From Nocardia huaxiensis (GTDB lineage: Bacteria; Actinomycetota; Actinomycetes; Mycobacteriales; Mycobacteriaceae): DNA of 64,000 nt. The DNA lies in contig NZ_CP059399.1 in NCBI RefSeq assembly GCF_013744875.1, positions 7,192,001 to 7,256,000 of the forward strand, in the 5' to 3' direction. Position 1 is the first letter of the stretch. Every line of letters starts with the position of its first letter. Position numbers and translations under genes: made by a program. The notes below the pieces were generated by a model. That model was given only the letters and a program-made list of their open reading frames with translations. It was not told where the DNA came from and ran no database searches. Positions 17,537 to 27,336 of the stretch are shown in pieces.

Positions 17537-18257
17537 GGGGCGCCTCCTGTAGACGGCGGATGAGGGTGGCGAATTCCGTTGTCGCCAAGGACAAGAGCTC
17601 GGTGGCGGCGGTGCGGGCCGCCAGGGCGTCGCCCGCGGTCACGGCGGTGGCGAGGGCGCGGTAGCGCTCGACATGGCTCACCTCGGCGACCATAACGGTG
17701 GCCAGGGCCGCCATGGCGGGTTCGTAGACGGCGCGCAGGTTGTTGAACATGAGCCGGTAGACGATGGAGTCGGCGGCATCGACCAGGTGATCCCAGAAGA
17801 TGAGGGCCGCGTGCTGCTGGGCGATCGGATCCTGGTGTGCGACAAGGTCGTCCAGCGCGGAGCGCAGAGCGGGGGCGATGGTGTCGCCCGCACGCTCGGC
17901 AGCCAGCCCGGCGATCTCGCGGCCCATGGCCTCGCGGGTCTCCAGAATGCTGCGGATGACCGCGTGGTCGAGTTCGCCACGGCGGAAGATCAGGCGCGGC
18001 AGCATGTCCAGGCCGCCGAAACGGCGGAAATCGCGGACCGTGGTGCCGCCGCCCTGGCGCACCTCCACCAGACCGGTGTGAGCGAGCCGCTGTAGCGCTT
18101 CGCGCACGGTCGGGCGGGATACGCCCAGGGCTTCGGCCAGCTGACGCTCGGCGGGCAGGGTCGCACCGGGTTCCAGCTCCCCGTCCAGGACGGTGTCCAC
18201 GAGCTGATCGAAGACTTCGTCGGGAACGGTCCTGCGGTCGATCCGCTTCAGCGCCAT
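17517..18257 (-). CDS. GntR/FadR-family transcriptional regulator
   Basis: 246 residues from the ATG at 18257. An N-terminal winged helix-turn-helix (ERQLAEALGVSRPTVREALQ) is followed by an all-helical FCD effector domain. FadR-type regulators often bind acids or acyl compounds. It overlaps the fatty acid hydroxylase gene, which suggests lipid-responsive control. A consensus FadR-subfamily operator lies about 20-50 bp upstream, so autoregulation is likely. Confidence 0.9.
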   Translation of the reverse strand: MALKRIDRRTVPDEVFDQLVDTVLDGELEPGATLPAERQLAEALGVSRPTVREALQRLAHTGLVEVRQGGGTTVRDFRRFGGLDMLPRLIFRRGELDHAVIRSILETREAMGREIAGLAAERAGDTIAPALRSALDDLVAHQDPIAQQHAALIFWDHLVDAADSIVYRLMFNNLRAVYEPAMAALATVMVAEVSHVERYRALATAVTAGDALAARTAATELLSLATTEFATLIRRLQEAPHDPEQP

Positions 18258-18278
18258 GCCACGACGGTACGGGCCGAA

Positions 18279-18306
18279 TTGGTCAGAGGTCAAGTGGTCA
18301 GACCAA
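18279..18306 (-). promoter_or_regulatory. FadR-type operator of the GntR operon
   Basis: TGGTCAGACCA (18295-18305) fits the FadR-subfamily consensus TNGTNNNACNA exactly. A second GGTC half-site pair lies at 18279-18293, and TTGGTC/GACCAA flank the whole site (18279-18306). It is placed just upstream of the regulator's start. Confidence 0.65.
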
Positions 18307-18317
18307 TTTCCCTGCCT

Positions 18318-18350
18318 CGTCATCCCGGCGCGTTTTTGGCCGGGATGACG
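18318..18350 (-). terminator. Hairpin downstream of the EamA gene
   Basis: A perfect 12-bp stem (18318-18329 with 18339-18350) around a 9-base loop lies 9 bp past the EamA stop and before the GntR operator, insulating the two units. Confidence 0.7.
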
Positions 18351-18359
18351 GGGGCTGAT

Positions 18360-19289
18360 TCAGTCCGGGGTGCCGGTGCGGGTGGCTCCCGCCGAGGCCG
18401 CGACGACGCAGACGACGCCTGCCCACTGGCCGACGCCGAGGACCTGACCCAGGACGAGCAGGCCCGCCATGGCGGCCACGGCGGGTTCCAGGCTCATGAG
18501 GATGCCGAAGACGCGCGGCGGAATGCGGCGCAGCGCTTCGAGTTCCAGGGAGTACGGCACCACCGAGGAGAGCAGGGCGACCGCGAAACCGACTGCGAGA
18601 ACAGCGGGATCGAGCAGGGCGGTGCCCGCTTCGAAGATGCCGGCGGGGGCCATGAGCAGACCGCCGAAGGCCATGGCGAGCGCCAAACCGCCTCCGCCAC
18701 TGGTGCGTTCACCGAGCCGGGCGGTGAGCAGGATGTAGCCCGCCCAGAATCCACCGGCCGCGAGGGCCAGCAGGACACCGGCCATGGAGACCGGGCCGTC
18801 GGCCTGGGTGAGTAATAGGACACCGCCTCCGGCCAGCAATGCCCACACGGGGTCGATCCATTTGCGCGAACCGGCAAGGGCGACGGCCAGGGGGCCGAGG
18901 AATTCGATGGTCACCGCCATGCCGAGGGGAATGCGGTCGATCGCCTCGTAGAAACAGAGGTTCATCGACCCCAGCACCGCGCCGTAGGCGAGCACGACCG
19001 GAATCGCGCGGCGGTCGATGCGCAGCGCGGACCGCCAGATGATCAGCAGGATGATGCCCGCGAAACCCAGCCGCAGACTCACCGCCCCGGCCGGACCGGT
19101 CGCGCCGAACAGCTGTTTGGCGAAGGCCGCGCCCAGCTGGACGCTGACGATGCCGCCCAAAACCAATGCGGTGGGCGGCATTCCCCCCAGACCCTGCCAA
19201 ACCGCCAGACGACGCAGTGCCGGTCGTCCCGTGGGTCTCCCGGAACCTTCGATACCGATCGCGACCACGCACTCCTCCTGACCACTCAC
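18360..19289 (-). CDS. EamA-family (DMT superfamily) transporter
   Basis: 309 residues with about ten hydrophobic helices arranged as two EamA repeats (MNLCFYEAIDRIPLGMAVT in the first; SSVVPYSLELEALRRIPP in the second). The pattern resembles RhtA-type exporters of amino acids or related metabolites; the substrate is not predictable. The N-terminus is longer than usual, and the Met at residue 37 could be the true start. Confidence 0.85.
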   Translation of the reverse strand: MSGQEECVVAIGIEGSGRPTGRPALRRLAVWQGLGGMPPTALVLGGIVSVQLGAAFAKQLFGATGPAGAVSLRLGFAGIILLIIWRSALRIDRRAIPVVLAYGAVLGSMNLCFYEAIDRIPLGMAVTIEFLGPLAVALAGSRKWIDPVWALLAGGGVLLLTQADGPVSMAGVLLALAAGGFWAGYILLTARLGERTSGGGGLALAMAFGGLLMAPAGIFEAGTALLDPAVLAVGFAVALLSSVVPYSLELEALRRIPPRVFGILMSLEPAVAAMAGLLVLGQVLGVGQWAGVVCVVAASAGATRTGTPD

Positions 19290-19342
19290 CTCGCTCGCCC
19301 CACGCCGCTGCCTGATCCGCCCGGCAACGCCCGAACCAACCG

Positions 19343-21622
19343 CTACGACTTGGCGAGATATTCCAAGCGCTCGCCGTCCACCGCCGCGCGCATCATGCTC
19401 GCCAGGCCCGGATGCTTCTTCAGCCCCGGATCCGATTCCACCACCTCACGCGCCAATTGCTGTGCGGCGGTGATGACTTCGAGATCGTCGAGCAGCGACA
19501 GCAGGCGCAGGCTGCGCGCGGTGCCGGACTGCGCGGAGCCGAGCACATCGCCTTCGCGGCGCTGACGCAGATCGAGCACGGCCAGTTCGAAACCGTCGTT
19601 GGTCCCGGCCACGGCCTCCAGCCGCGCCATGGCGGTGCCGACCGGATTGGTCTCGGTAATAAGGAGACACAGCCCCGGGTGCTTGCCTCGGCCGACGCGA
19701 CCGCGCAGCTGATGCAGCTGGCTGACGCCGAACCGATCGGCGTCGACAATGGCCATGATGGTGGCGTTCGGCACGTCGACACCGACCTCGACGACCGTAG
19801 TGGACACCAGCACGTCGATCTCGTGGTCGTTGAGCGCCCGCATGACGCGGTCCTTCTCGTCACCGGGGAGGCGACCGTGCAGCAGGCCCACACGCAGATC
19901 CTTCAGCGGTCCGGTGCGCAGCATCTCGTAGACGTCGAGCACCGAATGCGTGGTGGGCCCCTCCTTCTCCTCCTCGGACTTCTTCTTGCCCTTGCCTTTT
20001 CCGCCCTTGGCGTCCTTGTCCTCGTCGTCACCGATGCGGGAGCAGACCACATAGGCTTGGCGGCCCGCCTCCACCTCCTCGTGAATGCGCTCCCACGCGC
20101 GATCCACCCACGACGGTTTCACCTTGGCCGGAACGACTTTCGAGACAATGGGCGAGCGGCCGCGCGGAAGCTGGGTCAGCACGGAGGTTTCCAGGTCGCC
20201 GAGCGTGGTCATGGCGATGGTGCGCGGGATCGGGGTGGCGGTCATGACCAGCAGATGCGGGCTGACGCCGTTCTTGGCCTTGGCGCGCAAGGCGTCTCGC
20301 TGCTCGACACCGAAGCGGTGCTGTTCGTCGACCACGACCATGCCGAGATCGAAGAAGTCGACATTGTCCTGGATGAGGGCGTGCGTGCCGATCACCAGCC
20401 CGGCCTCGCCGGTGACGGCGTCGAGCAGGCCCGCCTTCTTCTGGCCCGCCGACATGGAGCCGGTCACCAGCACCACCTTGGTGGCATTGTCGGCCGCACC
20501 CAGCTCACCGGCGCTGCCGAGATCGCCGAGCATATTCTTCAGCGAGCGATAGTGCTGGGCGGCAAGGACTTCCGTGGGTGCGAGCAGGGCGCACTGACGG
20601 CCGCTGTCGATCACCTGCAGCATGGCGTGCAGGGCGACGATGGTCTTGCCCGAACCCACCTCACCCTGCAGCAGGCGGTGCATGGGGTGCGGGCGGGACA
20701 GGTCGGCGGAGATCTCGTCGATGACGGTGCGCTGGCCTTCGGTCAATTCGAAGGGCAGGCGCTTGTCGAAGGCGGCGGCAATGCCGTCGGTGCGCGGCGG
20801 GCAGGGTTCGGCGCGACGGCCCTCCACCTGGTGGCGGCGTTCGGCCAGCACCAGCTGCAGCGCTAGGGCCTCGTCGAAACGCAGGCGGTTGCGGGCCTCT
20901 TCGATATCGGATTTGCGCTCGGGTAGGTGGATCAGGCGCAGGGCATCGGAGATGGGCGTGAGCGCGTGTTCGGCGCGCAGGCTCTCCGGCAGCGGATCGT
21001 CGATGGGGTCGAGCTGGTCGAGCACCTGGCGGATGCAGCGCAGCAGATCCCAGCTCTGCACCTTCGCGGTCGCGGGGTACACCGGGATGAACTCGCGTTC
21101 GAAGAACGACATGTCCACTCCCCCGGCGCCTTTCGCGCTCTGGGCGAGTCCGCGCAGCGCGCCGCCGCCGTGGATGGAGGTGACCTTCTCGACCTCACCG
21201 TCGACGGTGGTCGGCAGGATCAGGTAGTCGGGGTGCGAGAGATTCCACTGATCGGGCCGCCAGTAGTGCACGGTGCCCGACATCATCGCGCGCACTCCCT
21301 CTTTCACCAGATGGCGCACCTTGTCGCCATTGAAGAAGGTGATGTCCACCGGGCGCGGGCCGCCACTGTCCAGGGAGACGCGCAGCAGGCTGCCGCGCCG
21401 GTTCTTCATCGGGCGCAGATCGGTTTTGGTGACCCGGCCGATCACCGTGATGTGCTGACCCTCCTCGGGCTGCTCCTCGCTGAGCGGCTGCCCCTGGGTG
21501 GCGTAGCGCAGCGGATAGTGTCGCAGCAGGTCCTCGACCGTGGTCATGTCGAAGGATTCGGCCAGCTGGTCGGCGGCCTTCACGCCCAACACATGGTCGA
21601 GCCGGTCACTCAGTGTCGCCAT
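19343..21622 (-). CDS. recG: ATP-dependent DNA helicase RecG
   Basis: 759 residues from the ATG at 21622. It remodels stalled forks and branches Holliday junctions. An N-terminal wedge/OB domain is followed by helicase motifs: GEVGSGKT (Walker A), DEQHRFGVEQR (DExH-type box), TATPIPRT and QLRGRVGRG. A Lys/Glu-rich insertion (DKDAKGGKGKGKKKSEEEK) lies between the two RecA-like lobes and is not part of the core fold. It lies 25 bp after the DAK2 gene and is probably co-transcribed, as in mycobacteria. Confidence 0.97.
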   Translation of the reverse strand: MATLSDRLDHVLGVKAADQLAESFDMTTVEDLLRHYPLRYATQGQPLSEEQPEEGQHITVIGRVTKTDLRPMKNRRGSLLRVSLDSGGPRPVDITFFNGDKVRHLVKEGVRAMMSGTVHYWRPDQWNLSHPDYLILPTTVDGEVEKVTSIHGGGALRGLAQSAKGAGGVDMSFFEREFIPVYPATAKVQSWDLLRCIRQVLDQLDPIDDPLPESLRAEHALTPISDALRLIHLPERKSDIEEARNRLRFDEALALQLVLAERRHQVEGRRAEPCPPRTDGIAAAFDKRLPFELTEGQRTVIDEISADLSRPHPMHRLLQGEVGSGKTIVALHAMLQVIDSGRQCALLAPTEVLAAQHYRSLKNMLGDLGSAGELGAADNATKVVLVTGSMSAGQKKAGLLDAVTGEAGLVIGTHALIQDNVDFFDLGMVVVDEQHRFGVEQRDALRAKAKNGVSPHLLVMTATPIPRTIAMTTLGDLETSVLTQLPRGRSPIVSKVVPAKVKPSWVDRAWERIHEEVEAGRQAYVVCSRIGDDEDKDAKGGKGKGKKKSEEEKEGPTTHSVLDVYEMLRTGPLKDLRVGLLHGRLPGDEKDRVMRALNDHEIDVLVSTTVVEVGVDVPNATIMAIVDADRFGVSQLHQLRGRVGRGKHPGLCLLITETNPVGTAMARLEAVAGTNDGFELAVLDLRQRREGDVLGSAQSGTARSLRLLSLLDDLEVITAAQQLAREVVESDPGLKKHPGLASMMRAAVDGERLEYLAKS

Positions 21623-21647
21623 TAACCTTTCACCCCGATCCGCACCG

Positions 21648-23420
21648 CTATTCCACCCCGATCTGCAGCAGGTCGCCGGCCTGCCCGCCGGGGTAGACCA
21701 CCACCTCCACACCCGGGAAACCGGAGGCCACATGTGCGGCCAACTCGTCCGAAAGTCCTTGCGGCGCTTGCTCACCCACGAGCATGGTGACCAGTTCCCC
21801 ACCGAGACCGAGCATCCGGTCCAGCAGAGTGCGCCCGGCCGCGCGCACATCGGCGTCGATGACCACCACATCGTGGCCGACCAAGCCGAGGCCATCGCCC
21901 GCCGCGCAGGTGCCGACAATCGTGAGGGCCCGCTCCGGCGCGATACGCAAAGCGCCCCACCGGGTTCCGGCCGCCGCCTCGGACATGGCGAAGGCGTCGT
22001 CGGCCGCGGCGCGCCCGCCATTGTGCATGGACAATGCCGCCAGCCCCTGCACCATGGACCCGCTCGGCAGCATGAGCACCTCACGCTGCCCGTCCCGCGC
22101 CGCCACACTCACGGCCACCAGCTCGTGCGCGGGCAGCGCGCCATTGGGCAGCACCAGCACCTCGCGCTGCGGCATCCGCCGAATGGCGGCCAGCAGCGAC
22201 TCGGCCGTCACCTCGCCCTCGAGTACCGCCGCCCCCGAGTCCTCGAACAGCCGCACCGCCCCCGCCCCGGACGCCACCGCCAGAATCCCGCGCTCGACCG
22301 GCCCATCCGGCGCGTGCCCCGACACCGCCAGATTCTCGATCCGGATCCCGCTCAACACCCCCGCCGCGATCCCGGCCTCCACCGCCGCCCCCGCATCCGC
22401 GCAATGCACATGCGCCGACCAGGTATCGACCCCATCCCCCACCACGACCACCGAATCCCCCAGCGCACCGAGCCGATCCCGCAGCACGCCCACCCGCTGC
22501 TCATCGGTGCCGCACACCAGGAACATCACTTCGTACTGCGACGCATCGCCCACGACACCAGCATCCCCCACCGCGTCATGCCTATGCGCTTCCGCCGCAA
22601 AGGAATTCGCACGACCATGCGATGTGGACGGCTGCGCGGCAACATCATTCGCCATCCCGGCGCGCTCGCGGCCGGGTTGCGCGCCACCCGTTCCGGACTG
22701 CCGTGCCCCGCCGCGTCGCACATACTCCGGCCGCGCCGGCACCCGCCCGCCCGTCACCGCGACGAACTGATCCAGCATCACCAGCAACCCGCGCGCACCG
22801 GCGTCCACCACACCCGCCTCGCGCAGCACACCCAGTTGCGCCGGAGTTTCGCCGAGCGCCTTGGCCGCACCGTCCGCGGCGGCGAGCGCGACGGCCACCA
22901 AACTCCGATCCTGACAATCCGCCGCCCGATCGGCCGCCCGATCCAGCACCGTGAGCATCGTCCCCTCCACCGGAGAACTCAGCGCCTCACGGACCAGCAC
23001 GGCCGCCCGCCGCAGCGCCGCCCGCAGCGCCGTCTCATCGAGTGGCCCATCGCACACCGCGTCGGCCAGCCCGCGCAGCACCTGCGAGAGAATGATCCCC
23101 GAGTTCCCCCGTGCCCCCACCGTCGCCGCCCGCGCCATGGCAACCGCGACCCCGGCGGCCGGCACACCCACGATCGCGCTACCGGAAACAGGTGCGTCGG
23201 TGTTGGCTGTCGCAGGGGGCGTCGCGGCCACTTCTTCCGCCGCTCGCACCGCCGCGCGGAGAGTACTGAGCATGTTGGTGCCGGTGTCGGCATCGGCGAC
23301 GGGGAACACGTTCAGTGCGTTGATCTCGTCGCGGTGGTGTTCGAGGCCGGCCAGGCAGAGCTGCCCCCAGCGCAGTAGCGCAGTACCGTCGAGCACGTCC
23401 CCTACCCCGGGCACCGTCAC
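21648..23420 (-). CDS. DAK2-domain protein (YloV/FakA-like)
   Basis: About 590 residues from a GTG at 23420, preceded by GGAAGG; a GTG at 23414 is also possible. The N-terminal DAK2 kinase domain has the nucleotide/Mg signature VFPVADADTGTNM and NSGIILSQVLRGLADA. The C-terminal DUF1949/FakA-like half shows EVLVLPNGALPAHEL. In Firmicutes FakA phosphorylates fatty acids bound to FakB. Whether the actinobacterial protein does so is unproven, and no fakB is adjacent. It precedes recG. Confidence 0.88.
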   Translation of the reverse strand: MTVPGVGDVLDGTALLRWGQLCLAGLEHHRDEINALNVFPVADADTGTNMLSTLRAAVRAAEEVAATPPATANTDAPVSGSAIVGVPAAGVAVAMARAATVGARGNSGIILSQVLRGLADAVCDGPLDETALRAALRRAAVLVREALSSPVEGTMLTVLDRAADRAADCQDRSLVAVALAAADGAAKALGETPAQLGVLREAGVVDAGARGLLVMLDQFVAVTGGRVPARPEYVRRGGARQSGTGGAQPGRERAGMANDVAAQPSTSHGRANSFAAEAHRHDAVGDAGVVGDASQYEVMFLVCGTDEQRVGVLRDRLGALGDSVVVVGDGVDTWSAHVHCADAGAAVEAGIAAGVLSGIRIENLAVSGHAPDGPVERGILAVASGAGAVRLFEDSGAAVLEGEVTAESLLAAIRRMPQREVLVLPNGALPAHELVAVSVAARDGQREVLMLPSGSMVQGLAALSMHNGGRAAADDAFAMSEAAAGTRWGALRIAPERALTIVGTCAAGDGLGLVGHDVVVIDADVRAAGRTLLDRMLGLGGELVTMLVGEQAPQGLSDELAAHVASGFPGVEVVVYPGGQAGDLLQIGVE

Positions 23421-23725
23421 CGTCCTTCCGCCTCGCACACCTGTCCGCAAACCCGGCCGCCAGAGTAGTCGTCATTACCGACACCCGGCCGTCACCTGCC
23501 GTTCCGGTGACACCCGTGTGGCAGTACCCGGGGGCCAATTGGACACGCCCGATGGCGGTTGGTTACTCTTGCAGGGTTGCCACGCGCAGCGCCGATCCTC
23601 CCTCTCAGGTATTGGCCAGCGTTAGCCGGTGATTCACCGGTAGGCACGTCCAAGACATTAAGTTTCCGGACACACTGTTTTCGATGCGGCGTGTCCCTAC
23701 ACATGACATGAAGGAGCTCGCGACT
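23421..23725. other. Divergent intergenic region between DAK2 and rpmB
   Basis: 305 bases. The only clear structure is the palindrome CCGGTGA-T-TCACCGG (23626-23640), about 85 bp upstream of rpmB, a candidate operator or leader element. RBS AAGGAG for rpmB is at 23711-23716. Confidence 0.4.
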
Positions 23726-23917
23726 ATGGCTGCCGTCTGCGACGTCTGCGCCAAGGGCCCCGGCTTCGGTAAGTCGGTTTCGCATTCGCACCGGCGCACC
23801 AACCGTCGCTGGAACCCGAATATTCAGACCGTGCGTGCGCAGGTTGCCCCGGGCAACACCCGCCGCATGAACGTGTGCACCTCCTGCCTGAAGGCCGGCA
23901 AGGTCGCCCGCGGCTGA
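23726..23917 (+). CDS. rpmB: 50S ribosomal protein L28 (zinc-type)
   Basis: 63 residues from the ATG at 23726 with AAGGAG upstream. CDVC near the N-terminus and CTSC near the C-terminus are the two Cys pairs of the zinc-binding (C+) form. [16 protein letters not shown] is the L28 core. It is a large-subunit protein near the E site. Actinobacteria often carry a second, Cys-free L28 used in zinc shortage; that paralogue is not in this window. Confidence 0.97.
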   Translation: MAAVCDVCAKGPGFGKSVSHSHRRTNRRWNPNIQTVRAQVAPGNTRRMNVCTSCLKAGKVARG

Positions 23918-23934
23918 TAACCGAACCTACGCAG

Positions 23935-23977
23935 CGCCCCGGCACCCATCATGGGTGGACGGGGCGTTTCGTTGTTT
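23935..23977 (+). terminator. Terminator after rpmB
   Basis: CGCCCC (23935-23940) pairs with GGGGCG (23961-23966), enclosing a second CACCCAT/ATGGGTG stem, followed by TTTCGTTGTTT. Confidence 0.75.
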
Positions 23978-23992
23978 CCAGGGAGGACGCGG

Positions 23993-24499
23993 GTGAACGA
24001 CGCGGGCTGGCAGGTTGTCCCGCTGGCGGCCGGGCACACCAGGAGTCTGGCCGAATGCCATATCGCCTGCTGGCGTGAGGCGTATCAGGGACTCGTGCCA
24101 CAGCACGTGCTGGACGCCTTCGATCTCGATCAGCGCGCGGCCGCCTGGGAGAAGAATCGTCTCGCCCATCCGGACGAGACGGTCGTGGCCGTAATCGACG
24201 GCGCCGTCGCCGGATTCGCGAACGCCGGGCCGGATCTGGACGAATCCGCCGATGTCCAGAGGCAAATCAGAGCCATGTATGTCCGATCTGCCTGGTACGG
24301 CACCGGACTCGCGCATGCGCTCATGCGCGCGGTACTGACCCGGGACGCGGACACCTCGCTGTGGGTCTTCGAGGAGAATCCGCGCGCCCGGGCCTTCTAC
24401 CGCAAATTCGGCTTCGAACTCGACGGGCAGCGCCGAGTCGAAGCCTTCACTCCCGCAATGGAAGTGCGAATGGTGCGCCGCGTCAGCGGTCGCCGGTGA
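23993..24499 (+). CDS. GNAT-family N-acetyltransferase
   Basis: 168 residues from a GTG at 23993 with GGGAGGA upstream. The acetyl-CoA-binding region reads IRAMYVRSAWYGTGLAHALM, and NPRARAFYRKFGFELDG is the typical C-terminal signature. The acceptor is unknown. It follows rpmB after a terminator; its 3' end overlaps the convergent small secreted-protein gene by 17 bp. Confidence 0.9.
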   Translation: MNDAGWQVVPLAAGHTRSLAECHIACWREAYQGLVPQHVLDAFDLDQRAAAWEKNRLAHPDETVVAVIDGAVAGFANAGPDLDESADVQRQIRAMYVRSAWYGTGLAHALMRAVLTRDADTSLWVFEENPRARAFYRKFGFELDGQRRVEAFTPAMEVRMVRRVSGRR

Positions 24500-24734
24500 A
24501 GCAGTCCAGGTTCTGGCTGATGGTCATCGGCAGGCACGCGATGCGCGAGGTGATGCTCGACGACATGGTGGTGGCGCTATTGGTGTCGAACAAGCTCGCG
24601 ACGGGTGCGGCAGGCTCCGTCGTGGCGGCGGCCGGCTCCAGGGTGAGCGGCTCCGCGGTAGCGGCGGGGGCGGCGGCGACCGCCGCGCCCATGGCGAGCG
24701 CGACGAAAACACCACGGGCAGTCTTGTTCTGCAT
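24483..24734 (-). CDS. Small secreted protein, unknown
   Basis: 83 residues from the ATG at 24734, chosen because AGGAG lies 7 bases upstream. A Sec signal peptide (VFVALAMGAAVAAAPAATA) cleaves near residue 29. The mature part is about 55 residues with two Cys near the end (ACLPMTISQNLDCF), likely one disulfide. No family recognised. Confidence 0.65.
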   Translation of the reverse strand: MQNKTARGVFVALAMGAAVAAAPAATAEPLTLEPAAATTEPAAPVASLFDTNSATTMSSSITSRIACLPMTISQNLDCFTGDR

Positions 24735-24771
24735 GCACATGCTCCTGAATCGGATCAACGGATTGCGGGCC

Positions 24772-25449
24772 CTACGGTAGACGCCAGTCCACCGGGGCGG
24801 CACCCAATGTACCGAGCAATTCGTTCGTACGTGAGAACGGACGAGAACCGAAGAAGCCGCGCGACGCCGACAACGGTGAGGGATGGGCGGATTCGATGTA
24901 CGGCGTGGACCCGAGCATGGGCTTGAGCGTCGAGGCGTCGCGGCCCCACAGGATGGCGACGAGCGGCTGGTCACGGGCCACGAGCGCCCGAATCGCCTGC
25001 TCTGTCACGGCTTCCCAGCCCTTGCCGCGATGCGAGGCCGGCTGTCCGGGCTGCACCGTCAGCACTCGGTTCAGCATGAGCACGCCCTGATCCGACCACG
25101 GCGACAGATCACCGTTGGACGGCGTCGGGAATCCGAGATCCTTGGTGTACTCGGAGAAGATATTGCCCAGGCTGCGCGGCACCGGCGAAACATCCGGGGC
25201 CACCGAGAAACTCAGGCCCATCGGATGCCCCGGCGTCGGGTACGGATCCTGCCCGACGATGAGCACCCGCACCTTGTCGAAGGGACGCTGGAAGGCGCGC
25301 AGGACGTTCTCACCCTTCGGGAGATAGCCGCGCCCGGCGGCATTCTCCTCGCGCAGGAACTCACCCATTGCTTGAATGCGGTCGGCCACCGGTTCCAGGG
25401 CCTCGGCCCAGCCCGTATCGATGACTTCCGACAGTGGTTTTCCACCCAT
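24772..25449 (-). CDS. ung: Uracil-DNA glycosylase
   Basis: 225 residues from the ATG at 25449, matching mycobacterial Ung starts. It removes uracil from DNA. The water-activating motif is [13 protein letters not shown], and the DNA-intercalating loop is [18 protein letters not shown]. It lies 47 bp after thiL on the same strand, the mycobacterial order. Confidence 0.97.
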   Translation of the reverse strand: MGGKPLSEVIDTGWAEALEPVADRIQAMGEFLREENAAGRGYLPKGENVLRAFQRPFDKVRVLIVGQDPYPTPGHPMGLSFSVAPDVSPVPRSLGNIFSEYTKDLGFPTPSNGDLSPWSDQGVLMLNRVLTVQPGQPASHRGKGWEAVTEQAIRALVARDQPLVAILWGRDASTLKPMLGSTPYIESAHPSPLSASRGFFGSRPFSRTNELLGTLGAAPVDWRLP

Positions 25450-25496
25450 GTCGGGAAAAGATATCGTTCCCACTTTCACGGCGGAACCGCACCCAC

Positions 25497-26522
25497 CTAA
25501 GCGAAGGATTCCCAACCGGTAGGTCCGGTTCGGGGGGCGCCGTCGACCGTCACGCCCGTGCCGGTCAGCACCCGCCCTATGGGTACCCAACCTGCGGGCA
25601 CATCCCCGGCATCGGCGAAAGTGGCTGCGAAGGCATGATCTTCGCCGCCGGTGAGAACCCAGTCGAGGGGGCTTGCGCCGAGCACGGCCGCCACACCGTC
25701 GAGGGTGGGGTCGTGCAGCGCGGCCGAATCGAGATCGACGGCGACACCGGACGATTCGGCAATATGCCCCAGATCGGCGAGCAGGCCGTCGGACACATCG
25801 GTCAGCGCGGTGATCGCCGTCGACTCCGGCAGCTCCAGCACCGCGGCATAGTCCGGGCGCGGAACCCGATGCGCCGCAACCACATCGGCCAATCGATCGA
25901 TCACGGGGCCGGACACCGGATCGGCGTCGGCCAGCAGCACCGCCAGCCCCGCCGCCGACCAGCCCAGCTTCCCCGCCACCGCGACCACATCACCGGGCCG
26001 CGCGCCCGAACGCGTAATCGGTTCCCGCCCACGCGGATCACCGAACGCCGTCACCGAGATCACCAGGAACGGGCTGCGCACCATATCGCCCCCGGCGATG
26101 GACCCGCCCGCGCGCTCCGCCTCGGCCCACATGCCGTCGGCCAGCCGCTCCACGAACTCGACCGCGGTGTCCGACGGGCAACCCAGCGACACCACGAACG
26201 CACTCGGCGCGGCGCCCATCGCCACCACATCCGCGGCGTTCTGCGCGATCGCCTTGCGCCCGATGTCCTCCGGATCCGACCAGTCCAGCCGGAAATGCCG
26301 GTCCTGCACCAGCATGTCGGTCGTCACCACGAACCGCCCATCCGGCGCGGCCACCACCGCGGCGTCGTCGCCCGGCCCTAGCAGCACGCCCGGCGCCTGC
26401 TTGCGATCGGCGGTGATGCGCGCGATGAGCGCGAACTCCCCGAGCTCGCGAACGGTACGCGGATGGCTGCTGGCGGTGATGACGGTCTCCTCGGCGGTGA
26501 GCGGAATGCGGACGGCAAACAC
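25497..26522 (-). CDS. thiL: Thiamine-monophosphate kinase
   Basis: About 341 residues from a GTG at 26522; an upstream extension would overlap the divergent DUF3515 gene. It phosphorylates thiamine monophosphate to the diphosphate cofactor. Family motifs are [22 protein letters not shown] (metal-binding Asp), [26 protein letters not shown] and [14 protein letters not shown]. It is upstream of ung. Confidence 0.95.
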   Translation of the reverse strand: MFAVRIPLTAEETVITASSHPRTVRELGEFALIARITADRKQAPGVLLGPGDDAAVVAAPDGRFVVTTDMLVQDRHFRLDWSDPEDIGRKAIAQNAADVVAMGAAPSAFVVSLGCPSDTAVEFVERLADGMWAEAERAGGSIAGGDMVRSPFLVISVTAFGDPRGREPITRSGARPGDVVAVAGKLGWSAAGLAVLLADADPVSGPVIDRLADVVAAHRVPRPDYAAVLELPESTAITALTDVSDGLLADLGHIAESSGVAVDLDSAALHDPTLDGVAAVLGASPLDWVLTGGEDHAFAATFADAGDVPAGWVPIGRVLTGTGVTVDGAPRTGPTGWESFA

Positions 26523-26609
26523 TGCGACGGTACCCTCGGACAGGCAATCGACGACCACCCGCCGGGCGTGCCGACCCGGCCCGGCCACGATCGGGGACCG
26601 ACCACCGCG

Positions 26610-27335
26610 ATGAGCAACGACAGCACCGACGCGAGCAACGACGCCACCGCCAGCCAGGCGGCAGGCAGCGAGACGACAGCCGTCGACGCCCCCGCAGGTC
26701 CCGATCTCACCAAACGCGAAGGCTCCGGAAGCGGCGAGCCCACCGTCGAGCAGTCACCGGATTCCGGCACGCAGCCCGCGGAGGAAGACGACTTCTCGAC
26801 GCAGCGGTCGCCCGCGCTCATCGCCACGGCCGTCGCGCTGCCCATCGCACTCGTGGTCGGTGTGCTGGTGGCCGGGGTGATGGCGAGCAAGAATCCCGCC
26901 CGCGAGCCGCTGGCGCTGGGGTCGGTGCCCGCGCCCACCGCCGAAGGCCCGGCGTGCTCGGCGCTGCTGCCCGCACTGCCCGGCAGCCTCGGCGATTACA
27001 CGACCGCCGAACTGCGGGAACCCGCGCCGGTCGCGACCAAGGCGTGGCAGAAGCCGGAGGGCGGCGAACCGATCGTGCTGCGCTGCGGGCTGGATCGGCC
27101 GCTCGAGTTCAATCGCGCCTCGCCGTTGCAGATCGTGAACGGCGTCAACTGGTTCGAGGTGCGCGACGAGACCAGCGGGGTCACCTCGGGCACCTGGTTC
27201 GCGGTGGATCGCGGCACCTATATCGCCGTCACCATGGCCAATGACGCGGGTCCGACTCCGCTGCAGGATATTTCGGAGTCCATCAAGAAGGCGATCCCGG
27301 AGCAGCCGCTGGACCCGGGGCCGCTGCCCAACTGA
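26610..27335 (+). CDS. DUF3515 membrane-anchored protein
   Basis: 241 residues from the ATG at 26610. An acidic, Ser/Thr-rich cytoplasmic N-terminus (about 70 residues) precedes one transmembrane helix (ALIATAVALPIALVVGVLVA). The DUF3515 domain follows (CSALLPALPGSLGDYTTAEL, then VLRCGLDRP and NGVNWFEVRDET). It is the counterpart of Rv2980 next to ddl. Extracytoplasmic, function unknown. Confidence 0.88.
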   Translation: MSNDSTDASNDATASQAAGSETTAVDAPAGPDLTKREGSGSGEPTVEQSPDSGTQPAEEDDFSTQRSPALIATAVALPIALVVGVLVAGVMASKNPAREPLALGSVPAPTAEGPACSALLPALPGSLGDYTTAELREPAPVATKAWQKPEGGEPIVLRCGLDRPLEFNRASPLQIVNGVNWFEVRDETSGVTSGTWFAVDRGTYIAVTMANDAGPTPLQDISESIKKAIPEQPLDPGPLPN

Positions 27336-27336
27336 G

